From contig NZ_BMJP01000004.1 of NCBI RefSeq assembly GCF_014643515.1, forward strand, positions 248,001-312,000: a DNA stretch of 64,000 nt, given 5' to 3'. This document shows, piece after piece, positions 16,795-26,248 of this stretch (the stretch's first letter is position 1; each line of letters opens with the position of its first letter). Position numbers and translations under genes: made by a program. Source of the DNA: Sphingomonas prati (GTDB lineage Bacteria; Pseudomonadota; Alphaproteobacteria; Sphingomonadales; Sphingomonadaceae). Under the pieces are notes generated by a model. It saw only the letters and a program-made list of their open reading frames with translations, ran no database searches and had not been told where the DNA came from.

Positions 16795-17991
16795 TCAGTC
16801 CTTGCGCCCCGCGGTCCAGCGCAGGCCGAAGCCGAACCGCTTGTCCAGCGCCTGCTGATCCGCGAAATACTCGACGATCCGCGTGGCTTTCAGCGCGCCG
16901 CGGTCGTTCTCGATCATCGCCACACCGCACAGCCGCTTGGCGTTGCGGCCCTCGGTCATGCGCACCTCGATCGGCGGCTGGTCGGGCATCGTCACCGTCA
17001 CGACGCCGTCGGTCGCCTGCCAGTTCGGCACGCCGTCGTAGATGTTGGCGAACAGCATGATCCGCTTGATCTTGGGCCAGTGCGCGCCGTTGATCCGGAT
17101 CGTCTCACCCGCCGAAACGTCACCCGTCCGGTCGTCGCCCGACAGTTCGATATACGGTTCCCGGTCGTAGCTGCCGAACGCATCGCCCAGCGCCTGCACC
17201 ACATGCGTCCGCCCGTTGGTCAGCTCGAACAGGCACCCCAGGTCCAGGTCGATCGCGGTCTTCGCGCCGAAGATGCCCTTGCTCCCGGCCGACCAGTTCA
17301 GGTTGACGACGATCTCGCCGAAATCCGCGCCCTTCTTGGCCAGGCTGACGCTCTGCCCCGCCTTCTCCAGCGAGACTTTCTTCAACGAAACCGGCGGCGC
17401 GGGCGGCGGCGGTGGTGGAGCCGGCGGAGTCGGCGCAGGCCGCGCGCTTTCCTCCGCCACGTCGATCCCGAACGAGCGCGCCAGCGCCGGCAGCCCGCCA
17501 TTATAGCCCTGCCCCACCGCGCGGAACTTCCACGCGCCCTGCCGGCGGTACAGCTCGGCAAACGTCATCGCGCTCTCGGTCGCGCCCGACAGCTCCGGCC
17601 GGAACGTCAGCGCGGGCGTGCCCGGCGTCGCCGCCGACGCTGCGCTCACCACCGCGGCGGACAGCATCGCCAGCGTCTGCCCGCGCACCGCGGCGTCGTG
17701 CACCGTCACACACAGCGCGATCCGCTCGATCTCCGCCGGCACCCGCGCCAGGTCGATCGCGAAACCGCCGCGCGCGCCGATCCCCGCATCGAACCGCACC
17801 GCGCCGCCCGCCCCCGACGGCTGGTTGTAGAATATCATGTCGGCATCGCTGCGCACGCGCCCGGCCGCGGTCAGCGGATAAGCGGAGATATCCGCCTCCA
17901 CAGCGCGCCCGGTCGGCACGTTCCACCCGAACGCCAGCACCAGTCGGTCGCCCGGCACGGCGGCGTTCCCGCCACGGACCAGATCCGTCAC
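16795..17991 (-). CDS. two-domain TerD-TerA-like fusion protein
   Basis: A 398-residue protein with two Ter modules. Residues 1-180 form a TerD domain ([44 protein letters not shown]). A Pro-rich linker follows at 182-200. Residues about 201-398 resemble TerA (VSLEKAGQSVSLAKKG, IDLDLGCLFELTNG, SGDDRTGD, IMLFANIYDG). It is the first gene of the leftward ter cluster, 50 bases before the DUF475 gene. It is cytoplasmic and likely binds Ca2+; its tandem form suggests it bridges components of a membrane-linked stress complex. Confidence 0.85.
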   Translation of the reverse strand: MTDLVRGGNAAVPGDRLVLAFGWNVPTGRAVEADISAYPLTAAGRVRSDADMIFYNQPSGAGGAVRFDAGIGARGGFAIDLARVPAEIERIALCVTVHDAAVRGQTLAMLSAAVVSAASAATPGTPALTFRPELSGATESAMTFAELYRRQGAWKFRAVGQGYNGGLPALARSFGIDVAEESARPAPTPPAPPPPPPAPPVSLKKVSLEKAGQSVSLAKKGADFGEIVVNLNWSAGSKGIFGAKTAIDLDLGCLFELTNGRTHVVQALGDAFGSYDREPYIELSGDDRTGDVSAGETIRINGAHWPKIKRIMLFANIYDGVPNWQATDGVVTVTMPDQPPIEVRMTEGRNAKRLCGVAMIENDRGALKATRIVEYFADQQALDKRFGFGLRWTAGRKD

Positions 17992-18133
17992 GCCGCCACC
18001 GCCCGTCGCCGGGCGCCCCCCGATCCGTTCATACCGCCCCCCGCACCGGCATCGTCGCCGCGGCAGTCAAATTCCACGTCGGCCGGTGGATGGGAAGTGC
18101 TGTTCGCACAGGAGAAAGGTCCATAACGGATGT

Positions 18134-18146
18134 AGTGTAATATACT
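18134..18146. promoter_or_regulatory. AT-rich near-palindrome between ter cluster and helicase
   Basis: AGTGTAATATACT is a 13-base imperfect palindrome in the only AT-rich patch of the divergent ter/helicase region. It may be an operator or a leftward promoter element. Confidence 0.3.
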
Positions 18147-18158
18147 CTCTGTACCGGC

Positions 18159-18186
18159 TTGACCGTTGCTTGCGGATATCTATCGT
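18159..18186 (+). promoter_or_regulatory. possible promoter of the helicase gene
   Basis: TTGACC (18159-18164), 16 bases, then TATCGT (18181-18186). The transcript would start about 45 bases before ATG 18240. Confidence 0.35.
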
Positions 18187-18239
18187 AACGGGGCTACAGG
18201 CCCGCGCAGGGACTTGTCACCGGGGGGTCCACGCGCGCG

Positions 18240-21104
18240 ATGACTATCGAACATGATCGGCTGGTCGCGCTGATCGACTATGTCGCCGCAACGGAGCGCG
18301 ACCGGCTCACCATCGTCAGCGACGTCGCGGACTATCACGGCCTGCGCGCCGCGGGGGACGATATCGCGCGGATGCCCGGCGTCGTGGTCGATGCGCGGAC
18401 CGACGACGACCCCGTCTGGCTCAGCGTCGACCGGCTCGCCCGCCACGCGCCGCCGGTCCCCGCCGACGCCGAACTCGCGCTCTGGCTCGATCAGCCCGAC
18501 GCGATCGAGACCCGCCCGACGCTCCACGACGCGCGCCCGACCGAGGCGCTCCGCAAGGCCGGGCTGATCGGCTCGGACGACCGGGCGGGCCAGGCGCTCA
18601 CGCCGCTGGCCGACTATCCGCACCGCGACCGCGTCACTGCGCGGCTGACCGATCATGTCCGCGAAACCTGGAACGGCTGGGCACTGGAGGAACGGCCGCG
18701 CCGCCGCGCGATCGCCTTCTACAACGCGCTGTTCGCGCTGCGCCAGGCGCTCGACGGCGCCGCGGCCGCACCCGTCGAACTGGTCTGGGGCATCGGCCCC
18801 GCGCGCTGGACCCGGCCGCAGGGGCGGCTCCACCATCCGCTGCTCACCGTCGCGATGGACCTGAGCATCGACCCCGCCACGCACGTCATCCGCCTCCGCC
18901 CGCGCAGCGCGACGCCGCCCGCGATCGAAAGCGACCCGCTCGATGCGCTGGAACTGCCCGCCGTCGACGAATGGCGGCGCGCCACGCGCATCGCGCTCGA
19001 CCGGCTGGCGACAGACGAGGACGGCGACGGCCTGACCCCGTTCGATCCCGACGGCTACGCGCCGATCCTGCGCCACGCGGTCGCGCTGTTCGACGCGGAC
19101 GGGCTGTATCTGCCCGATCATGACGGTGTCTCGCCGCCCGGCGACGGCGTCCTGTCGGTCGGTGGCGGCTGGATGCTGTTCGAACGGACGCGCCGCGCCA
19201 CGATGCTGATGGACGATTTGCGCGCCTTCCGCTCGCAACTTGCCGACCCGGTCGATCCGGCGCAGATCCCGCCAGCGGTCCGCGCACTGCTGATCGATCC
19301 GGACACCACGCGCGCCGATCCGCCGCAGTCCCCCTATCGCGGCGTCTCGACCGTGCCCGGCGTCACCAGTTCGGACGGATCGGGCGCGGACCTGTTCTTC
19401 CCCAAACCGTTCAACCGCGAACAGGTGGAGGTGATCCAGCAACTCGCCCACCGCCCCGGCGTCGTGGTGCAAGGGCCGCCCGGCACCGGCAAGACGCACA
19501 CCATCGCCAACATCGTCAGCCATTATCTGGCGCTCGGCAAACGCGTCCTGGTCACCTCGCAAAAGGCGCCCGCGCTGAAGGTCCTGCGCGCGCAACTCCC
19601 CGCCTCGGTTCGCCCGCTCGCGGTCAGCCTGCTCGACAGCGACCGCGACGGCCTGCGCCAGTTCCAGGAATCGGTCGATATCATCGCCGAACGGCTGCAA
19701 CGCATCCGCCCCGCCGAAAACACGCGCCAGATCGCGGAGACCGACGCGCGCATCGACCTTCTCCACCGCGGCCTCGCGCAGGTCGATCGGCAGGTCGAGG
19801 ATATCGGCCGCACCGCCACCGCCACGGTCGAAATCGACGGCAGCATGATCGACCCCGCCAGCGCCGCGCGCGAACAGATGGCCGATCCGGCGCTCGCGCT
19901 CTGGCTGCCCGACCCGATCGACACGATCCGATCGCACGAGGCTGCGTTCGACGATGCCGACATCACCGACCTGCGCACCGCACGAAAGTCGGTCGGCCCA
20001 CGGTTGAACGCGCTCGGCCTCGTCCTCCCGTCCGCGCTCCCCGACGACACCGCACTGATCGCGCTGCACGACGCGCTGGCGGAGGCGGAGGCGATCCGCC
20101 GCGAAACGTCCGCCGCCGCTGCACTCGCGCCCGACGCCACCCCCGAACGGCTGGCCAACGCCGCCCACGTGCTCGCCCGGCTCACCGATCTCCACCGCGA
20201 AATCGGCGAGGGCCCGCATGGCTGGACCGCCGCCGTCCTCGCCGACCTGCGCCGCAACCAGGTCGCGGACGGGCTCGTCGCACTCGAGGGGCTGGCCGAC
20301 GACATCGCCCACGTGGTCGCCGAAACGCGCCACTTCCTGACCCGCCCGGTCGACCTGCCCGACGGCGCGCTCGACGATCGCCCCTTGCGCGACCGCATCG
20401 CCGCACTGGCGCAGGGCGAGGAACCCGGCTTCCTCACCGGCCTGTTCGCCCGCGCGCTGAACCAGCGCGTCGCCGCGATCCGGCTGGTCGGCCACCCCCC
20501 AACCAACGCCGCGGACTGGGCCGAGGTCGAACGCCACCTGACCGCATCCGACGCCGCGCTCCGGCTCCGCGCCGCCTGGAACCACGCCGCCGCACACGGC
20601 CCGCTCGATCCGGTGGCCGCCACGGGTCCCGGCGTCGCCGAACCGATGCGCCGCCAGCTCGCCCGAATCGCTTTGCTCCGAACGCTGGTCGAACAGGAAC
20701 GCGCAGTCGACGCCAAACTCCGCCGCCTCGTCCCCGGCTGGCGCGGCACCGTCATGGGTGGCACGATCGGCGACGACACCGCGATCCGCGCAATCGCCGA
20801 CACGCTCGACCACCACCGCCAGCGCATCCACCTGCTCGGCGCCCAAACCCAACGCCAGTCGCTCCTCGTGACCCTCAAGCCCGTGATCGGCCCACTCGGC
20901 GACGGCCTCCGCGCCGTGGCCGAACGGGTCGGCAACCCGGACGCGGACGCCGCCACCCTCCGCACCGACTGGCGCACGCTGCTCGCCGAACGCGACGCCA
21001 TCGCCGCACTCGCCCCGCATTTCGCCACCATCGCGCGCGTCACCGAACTGATCGCCGAAAGCGGCGCCCCCCCTGGGCCGAACAGCTTCGCACCGACCCC
21101 GTGA
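18240..21104 (+). CDS. SF1 helicase-nuclease, N-terminal part (split gene)
   Basis: 954 residues. The first about 390 form a large N-terminal region without a recognised domain. The AAA/SF1 (Upf1-like) helicase core begins at about 395 with FFPKPFNREQVEVIQQL and Walker A GPPGTGKT at residues 412-419, followed by motif Ia (VLVTSQKAPALKVL). From about 480 to 940 there are long coiled-coil and helical stretches inserted in the first RecA domain, as in other giant bacterial SF1 helicases. The reading frame ends 31 bases after a C7 run. The Walker B and the second RecA domain are in the next ORF, in the -1 frame. Alone this product lacks ATP hydrolysis residues. Confidence 0.85.
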   Translation: MTIEHDRLVALIDYVAATERDRLTIVSDVADYHGLRAAGDDIARMPGVVVDARTDDDPVWLSVDRLARHAPPVPADAELALWLDQPDAIETRPTLHDARPTEALRKAGLIGSDDRAGQALTPLADYPHRDRVTARLTDHVRETWNGWALEERPRRRAIAFYNALFALRQALDGAAAAPVELVWGIGPARWTRPQGRLHHPLLTVAMDLSIDPATHVIRLRPRSATPPAIESDPLDALELPAVDEWRRATRIALDRLATDEDGDGLTPFDPDGYAPILRHAVALFDADGLYLPDHDGVSPPGDGVLSVGGGWMLFERTRRATMLMDDLRAFRSQLADPVDPAQIPPAVRALLIDPDTTRADPPQSPYRGVSTVPGVTSSDGSGADLFFPKPFNREQVEVIQQLAHRPGVVVQGPPGTGKTHTIANIVSHYLALGKRVLVTSQKAPALKVLRAQLPASVRPLAVSLLDSDRDGLRQFQESVDIIAERLQRIRPAENTRQIAETDARIDLLHRGLAQVDRQVEDIGRTATATVEIDGSMIDPASAAREQMADPALALWLPDPIDTIRSHEAAFDDADITDLRTARKSVGPRLNALGLVLPSALPDDTALIALHDALAEAEAIRRETSAAAALAPDATPERLANAAHVLARLTDLHREIGEGPHGWTAAVLADLRRNQVADGLVALEGLADDIAHVVAETRHFLTRPVDLPDGALDDRPLRDRIAALAQGEEPGFLTGLFARALNQRVAAIRLVGHPPTNAADWAEVERHLTASDAALRLRAAWNHAAAHGPLDPVAATGPGVAEPMRRQLARIALLRTLVEQERAVDAKLRRLVPGWRGTVMGGTIGDDTAIRAIADTLDHHRQRIHLLGAQTQRQSLLVTLKPVIGPLGDGLRAVAERVGNPDADAATLRTDWRTLLAERDAIAALAPHFATIARVTELIAESGAPPGPNSFAPTP
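21067..21073 (+). other. C7 homopolymer at the frame break of the helicase gene
   Basis: Seven C residues sit exactly where the two helicase ORFs would need to join. Adding one C, or slipping the ribosome by -1 here, fuses both into one chain of about 1,526 residues reading SGAPPWAEQLRTDPVTG across the join. Options are a sequencing miscall, a replication-slippage phase-variable site, a programmed frameshift or a real inactivating deletion. Confidence 0.7.
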
Positions 21105-22819
21105 CCGGCATCGAGGACCCGCTCACTCCCGGCGACTGGCGGCAACGCTGGCGGTTGCGGCGGATCGCCAGCTGGCTCACCCGCATCGACCGCCACGGCG
21201 CGCTGGCGGAGGCTGGGCACCGCCGCGGCGAACTCGAACAACAGCTCCGCCGCGCCTATGAGGAGGCGATCGAGCTGCGCAGCTGGGGCCGCCTGGCGGA
21301 ACAGGCGAGCGACCAGGTCCGCGCCGCACTCGCCGCCTACGCGCAGGCCATGCGCCGCATCGGCAAGGGCACCGGCATCAAGGCCGGCCGCTACCGCGAG
21401 GACGCCCGCGTCGCCGCCGACCGCGCGAAGGCAGCACTCCCCTGCTGGATCATGCCGCACTACCGCGTGTCCGAATCGCTGCCCCCCGAACTCGGCCTGT
21501 TCGATCTCGTCATCGTCGACGAAGCGTCGCAATCGACCGTCGCCGCGCTCCCCGCCCTGCTCCGCGCCAAACAGGTGCTGATCGTCGGCGACGACCGCCA
21601 GGTCACGCCCGACGCCGGCTTCCGGCCGGAGGCGCGCATGAACGAACTCGCCCAGCGCCATTTGTCGGGCCAGGTCCAGGACTACCGCTCCGTCCTGCGC
21701 GAGGAGAAATCGCTCTACGACCTCGGCACCGTCGTCTTCGCGGGCGGTGCGATCATGCTGAAGGAGCATTTCCGCTGCGTCGCGCCGATCATCGAATACT
21801 CGAAGGCGCAATTCTACAGCCACCAGCTCGTCCCGCTCCGCCTCCCCTCCGCCTCGCAACGCCTCGATCCGCCGCTGATCGACATCCTGGTCGAAGACGG
21901 CGTCCGGCGCGGCAAGACCAACCCGGCGGAGGTCGACTGCATCGTCGAGGAGATCGGCCGCATCGTCGCCGACCCGGCGATGGCCGGCCGCTCGATCGGC
22001 GTCACCACTTTGCTCGGTCACGAACAGGCCGCAGCACTCTTCGCCGCGATCGAACGCACCCACGGCGTCGACACGATGCTGGCGCACGACATCCGCATCG
22101 GCGAACCGAGCGCCTTCCAGGGCGACGAACGCGACATCATGTTCGTCTCAATGGTCGCGGACCGCGGCAGCAGCGCGCTGTCCGGCGCCGCCTACGACCA
22201 GCGGTTCAACGTCGCCGCCTCCCGCGCCCGCGACCGCATGATCCTGGTCCGCTCGGTCGAACCGGAGGACCTCAAGCCCGCCGACCAGCTCCGCCGAGCG
22301 CTGATCGACCATTTCCGCGCGCCCTTCGCCACCGACCCCGCCGTGACGGAGGCCGCGCGCGACCGCTGCGAATCGGGCTACGAGCGCGAAATGTTCGATC
22401 TGCTCGTCCAGCGCGGCTACCGCGTCGATACGCAGGTCCGGGTCGGCAACAGCCGCATCGACATGGTGGTGGAGGGCGCGGACGACCGCCGCCTCGCGAT
22501 CGAATGCGATGGCGACATGTGGCACGGCGCGGATCGCTGGCCCGACGACATGGCGCGCCAACGCATGCTCGAACGCGCCGGCTGGACGATCTGGCGCTGC
22601 TTCGCCAGCCGCTTCGTCCGCGACCGCGACGCCGCCATGGCCGACCTCGTCGCCACACTCACCGCACGCGACATCTACCCCGTCGCCCACGGCCAGGACC
22701 GCCCCACGACCCGCCACACCGAACACCGCCGCTGGCGCCCCGGCGGCAGCGAACCGATCGAAGCGCCGGAGGCGGAGCACGTCCCCTACGCGCACCTCGT
22801 GCCGATGGACGCGTTCTGA
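21101..22819 (+). CDS. SF1 helicase C-terminal half with Vsr/DUF559-like nuclease
   Basis: 572 residues from GTG 21101, which overlaps the upstream stop as GTGA. Contents: the rest of RecA1 with Walker B LVIVDEASQS (136-145) and GDDRQ (motif III); RecA2 with GDERDIMFVSMV and RFNVAASRARDRM (about 340-385); and a C-terminal PD-(D/E)xK nuclease of the Vsr/DUF559/MTES_1575 type (about 430-540) with RIDMVVEG and LAIECDGDMWH. Helicase-plus-Vsr-like nuclease proteins occur in phage-defence contexts. The fragment lacks Walker A, so it needs the upstream part. Independent translation from GTGA is possible, but the frames probably form one gene. Confidence 0.85.
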   Translation: MTGIEDPLTPGDWRQRWRLRRIASWLTRIDRHGALAEAGHRRGELEQQLRRAYEEAIELRSWGRLAEQASDQVRAALAAYAQAMRRIGKGTGIKAGRYREDARVAADRAKAALPCWIMPHYRVSESLPPELGLFDLVIVDEASQSTVAALPALLRAKQVLIVGDDRQVTPDAGFRPEARMNELAQRHLSGQVQDYRSVLREEKSLYDLGTVVFAGGAIMLKEHFRCVAPIIEYSKAQFYSHQLVPLRLPSASQRLDPPLIDILVEDGVRRGKTNPAEVDCIVEEIGRIVADPAMAGRSIGVTTLLGHEQAAALFAAIERTHGVDTMLAHDIRIGEPSAFQGDERDIMFVSMVADRGSSALSGAAYDQRFNVAASRARDRMILVRSVEPEDLKPADQLRRALIDHFRAPFATDPAVTEAARDRCESGYEREMFDLLVQRGYRVDTQVRVGNSRIDMVVEGADDRRLAIECDGDMWHGADRWPDDMARQRMLERAGWTIWRCFASRFVRDRDAAMADLVATLTARDIYPVAHGQDRPTTRHTEHRRWRPGGSEPIEAPEAEHVPYAHLVPMDAF

Positions 22820-22835
22820 CCCAGACTAACCCAAA

Positions 22836-22950
22836 ACCCGTCCATCCCGAGCGAAGTCGAGGGACCCGTCGAGCAAAGCCGAGACGAGCAACAGCACCCC
22901 TCGGCTGCGCTCGGGGAAACGTGCCTCGACTTCGCTCGGCATGGACGGGT
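22836..22950. repeat. REP-like inverted repeat, family A
   Basis: Outer arms of 27 bases (starting ACCCGTCCAT, 22836-22862; and 22924-22950) match with one mismatch. An inner pair containing CGAGCAAAGCCGAG / CTCGGCTGCGCTCG nests inside. The same CCGTCCAT...GAGCGAAGTCGAG unit recurs at 47.7, 50.5 and 52.2 kb. Confidence 0.8.
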
Positions 22951-23061
22951 CTAGTGTGATTCCATCTGACGTCATTATGCTCAGGGCATGGATCCAACCG
23001 GCGCACCCCCCAAGGACAAAATGACAGCACCCCTTTCCGCCACCCCGCGTTAAACGCCCTG

Positions 23062-23736
23062 ATGCCTCCCCGCCTCCTCCTCACCGGCCTTGCCAAGTCC
23101 GTCCCCGGCGGGCGCACGCTGTTCCAGGGCCTCGACCTCACCGTCGGCCCCGGTGAGTTAGTCGCGATCATGGGCGAATCCGGCGTCGGCAAGTCCACCC
23201 TGCTCAACATCATCGCCGGCCTCGACAAACCCGACACCGGCACGGTCGCGGTCGAAGGGGCCGCACTGTCCGAAATGGACGAGGCCGCCGCGACCAATCT
23301 GCGCCGCGACCGCATCGGCTTCGTGTTCCAGGCCTTCCACATCCTGCCCTACCTCACGCTCCGCCAGAACGTAGCGCTGCCGCTTGCGCTCGGCCGCACC
23401 GCCGCGCGCGCCGCCACCGCCCGCGCCGATGCGATGCTCGAGCTCGTCGGCCTGCCCACCCGTGGCGCGGACTATGCGCGCGACCTGTCGGGCGGCGAGC
23501 TGCAGCGCGTCGCCATCGCCCGCGCGCTCGTCCACGATCCCGCGCTGATCCTGGCGGACGAGCCGACCGGCAACCTCGACCCCGAAACCGCCGACCGCAT
23601 CCTCGCGCTGTTCGCCGATGCGGTGCGCAGCCGCGGCGCCGCCGCCGTCATCGTCACGCACAGCCTGGTCGCCGCCGCCGTCGCGGATCGCACGCTGCGG
23701 CTCACCGCCACCGGCCTCGTCCCCCATGACGGCTGA
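23062..23736 (+). CDS. ABC transporter ATP-binding protein (LolD/MacB type)
   Basis: A 224-residue ATPase with Walker [10 protein letters not shown] (38-46), Q-loop ([13 protein letters not shown], about 88-100), signature [14 protein letters not shown] (142-155) and Walker [13 protein letters not shown] (162-173). The sequence around the Q-loop places it in the LolD/MacB/FtsE class that works with FtsX-fold permeases as mechanotransducers rather than simple pumps. The permease gene begins 11 bases before this gene's end, so the two are translationally coupled. Confidence 0.93.
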   Translation: MPPRLLLTGLAKSVPGGRTLFQGLDLTVGPGELVAIMGESGVGKSTLLNIIAGLDKPDTGTVAVEGAALSEMDEAAATNLRRDRIGFVFQAFHILPYLTLRQNVALPLALGRTAARAATARADAMLELVGLPTRGADYARDLSGGELQRVAIARALVHDPALILADEPTGNLDPETADRILALFADAVRSRGAAAVIVTHSLVAAAVADRTLRLTATGLVPHDG

Positions 23737-26248
23737 GCCACGGTCGGGCGGCATAGCGCCGCCGCGTGCGCTCCGCTGGATGATCCTCGGCGAATGGCGC
23801 GCGCATCCGGCCCGCGTCATCACCGCGGCACTCGCCATCGCGGTCGGCGTCGCACTCGGCTTCGCGGTTCACCTCATCAACGGCTCCGCGCTCGACGCAT
23901 TCGGCCAGGCGGTCCGCGCGGTGAACGGCGCGGCCGACCTGCAGGTCCGCGCCGCCACCCCGGCCGGCATGGACGAGGCGCTCTACCCGGAGGTCGCCCT
24001 CCACCCCGGCGTCGCGGATGCCAGCCCCGTGGTCCAGCTCAAGGCCACCGCCGCAGGGGCCGACCTCACCCTGCTCGGCCTCGACATCCTACGCGCCGGA
24101 CAGGTCACCCCCGCGCTTGTCGGGCAACCGATGGGCGGCCCCGGCAGCGCGTTCGATCTCGGCGCCCTCTTCCTGTCGCGCGCCGCACTCGACGCCGTCC
24201 ACCAGCGTGTCGGCGCGACCGTCGCGGTCACTGCCGCCGGCCGAACCTTCCCCCTCCGCATCGCCGGCGTCCTGCCGGGGGTCGAGGCCGGCCGCCGGAT
24301 CGGCGTCATCGACATCGCCGCCGCCCAATGGCGTTTCGGACGGATCGGCCGCATCGACCGCATCGACCTGAAACTGGCCGAGGGTGCCGACGCCGCCGCG
24401 GTCCGCCGCACGCTCGCCACCGCACTCCCCCCCGCCGCGACTCTCGCCGATGCCGACAGCGACGCCCAGCAAGGTGCCGCGCTTAGCCGCGCCTACCGCG
24501 TCAACCTCGACATGCTCGCGCTGGTGGCCCTGCTCACCGGCGGCTTCCTAGTCTATTCCGCGCAGTCGCTCTCCGTCACCCGCCGATTGCGCAGCTTCGC
24601 CCTGCTCCGCACGCTCGGCCTCCCCCGCGCCGGCATCGTCGTCCAGGTCGCGATCGAGGGGCTCGTCGTCGGCCTCGTCGGCACCGCGCTCGGCCTCGCG
24701 ATCGGCTACGCGCTCGCCTCGGTCGCGCTTACCCGGTTCGGCGGCGATCTCGGCGCGGGCTATTTCGGCGGCGTCGCCCCCGCGCTCGCCTTCGCCCCCG
24801 GTGCCGCCCTCCTGTTCGCAGGCCTCGGCCTCGCCGCGGCACTGGCGGGCAGCATCATTCCGGCCCGCGCCGCCGCCCGCGCAGCGCCTGCGGTGGCACT
24901 CCGCAATGCCGGCGACGTCGTCGATCCGCGCACCCCCGTCGCCTGGCGCGTGCCGCTCGCGCTCGTCGGCGCAGGCGTGGTCGCCGCCCTGCTCCCCGCA
25001 ATCGGCGGCCTGCCGCTGTTCGGCTATGCCGCGATGGCGCTCGTGCTGGCCGGCGGCGTCGCGGCGATGCCATGGGCCGCACGCCTCCTGCTCGCCCCGT
25101 TCGACGCGCACGCCACCGGCCGCCCCGCCTTCGATCTCGCGATCCGCCACCTCCGCGGCGCGCCCGGTCAGGCGGCGGTCGCACTCGGCGGCATCGTCGC
25201 CAGCACCGCGCTGATGATCGCGATGGCAGTGATGGTCACCAGCTTCCGCGGTGCGGTCGACGACTGGCTCGGCGACATCCTCTCCGCCGACCTCTATCTC
25301 CGCGTCGACGGCAGCACGGGCGGCTTCGACCCCGCCGCCCAGACGCGGCTGAGCGCCGTCCCCGGTGTCGCGCGGATCGCCTTCACCCGCCAGGTCCCGC
25401 TCACGCTCGACCCCGGCCAGCCCGCCACCATCCTGATCGCCCGCCCGATCGATGCCACACTCCCGCTGATCGGCCCCACCTCCGCGGTCCCGGCCGGCAC
25501 CGTCCCCGTCTGGCTGTCCGAACCCGCCTCCCGCCTCATGCACAAGTCGCGCGGCGACACGCTCGCGCTCCCGATCGGCCGCAACACGCGCTTCGCCGTC
25601 GCCGGCATCTGGCGCGACTATGCGCGGCAGCAGGGCGCGATCGCGATCGACACCGCCACCTACAGCCGGCTGACCGGCGACACGCCCCGCGACGAGGGCG
25701 CCGTCACTCTGAAGCCCGGCGCAGACCCCGCCCGCGTCCGCCGCGCGCTCATGACCGCCGCCCCGCCCGCGCTCTCCGGCCAGGTTGAGGTCGCCAGCCC
25801 CGCAACACTCCGCGCCTTCGCGCTGACCCTGTTCGATCGCAGCTTCGCGATCACCTATGTGCTCGAGGCGGTCGCGGTGCTCGTCGGCCTTGCCGGTGTC
25901 GCCACCACCGTATCGGCGCAGACCATCGCCCGCATCCGCGAATTCGGCATGCTCCGCCACATCGGCGCGGGCCGGCGCCAGATCGTCACGATGCTCGGGG
26001 CAGAGGGCGCGCTGCTCGGGGGCGTCGGCGGCGTCGCGGGGATCGCGCTCGGCCTCGGGCTGAGCCAGATCCTCATCCACGTCGTCAACCCGCAGTCGTT
26101 CAACTGGACCATGACGACGCGCGTTCCCGTCCCGCTCATCGCCGGTGTCGCCGCCTCGCTCATCGTGGCCGCCGCCGCCACCGCGATGCTCGCCGGCCGC
26201 CGCGCGGTCGCGGTCGATGCGGTCCGTGCCGTGCGAGAGGATTGGTGA
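23726..26248 (+). CDS. FtsX-type ABC transporter permease
   Basis: An 840-residue inner-membrane permease. The first helix is [21 protein letters not shown] (about 26-46), followed by a MacB-like periplasmic domain. A first FtsX block has three helices (about 255-395, including [25 protein letters not shown]), then further central helices and a second periplasmic domain. The last FtsX block (about 710-835) contains [23 protein letters not shown]. Two FtsX repeats in one chain make it a stand-alone permease partner for the upstream ATPase. ATG 23726 is chosen because it lies in the overlap with the ATPase gene; upstream in-frame codons only shadow that gene. Confidence 0.9.
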   Translation: MTAEPRSGGIAPPRALRWMILGEWRAHPARVITAALAIAVGVALGFAVHLINGSALDAFGQAVRAVNGAADLQVRAATPAGMDEALYPEVALHPGVADASPVVQLKATAAGADLTLLGLDILRAGQVTPALVGQPMGGPGSAFDLGALFLSRAALDAVHQRVGATVAVTAAGRTFPLRIAGVLPGVEAGRRIGVIDIAAAQWRFGRIGRIDRIDLKLAEGADAAAVRRTLATALPPAATLADADSDAQQGAALSRAYRVNLDMLALVALLTGGFLVYSAQSLSVTRRLRSFALLRTLGLPRAGIVVQVAIEGLVVGLVGTALGLAIGYALASVALTRFGGDLGAGYFGGVAPALAFAPGAALLFAGLGLAAALAGSIIPARAAARAAPAVALRNAGDVVDPRTPVAWRVPLALVGAGVVAALLPAIGGLPLFGYAAMALVLAGGVAAMPWAARLLLAPFDAHATGRPAFDLAIRHLRGAPGQAAVALGGIVASTALMIAMAVMVTSFRGAVDDWLGDILSADLYLRVDGSTGGFDPAAQTRLSAVPGVARIAFTRQVPLTLDPGQPATILIARPIDATLPLIGPTSAVPAGTVPVWLSEPASRLMHKSRGDTLALPIGRNTRFAVAGIWRDYARQQGAIAIDTATYSRLTGDTPRDEGAVTLKPGADPARVRRALMTAAPPALSGQVEVASPATLRAFALTLFDRSFAITYVLEAVAVLVGLAGVATTVSAQTIARIREFGMLRHIGAGRRQIVTMLGAEGALLGGVGGVAGIALGLGLSQILIHVVNPQSFNWTMTTRVPVPLIAGVAASLIVAAAATAMLAGRRAVAVDAVRAVREDW

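Noticed and set aside
18180-21020. 946-codon ORF on the minus strand
   Set aside because: It is the shadow of the helicase gene: high GC third positions suppress stops on the other strand, and no family motif or ribosome site is present.
21101-22819. Treating the helicase C-terminal ORF as a separate complete gene
   Set aside because: It lacks Walker A and begins in the middle of the helicase fold. The GTGA overlap is kept only as an alternative for how it may be translated.
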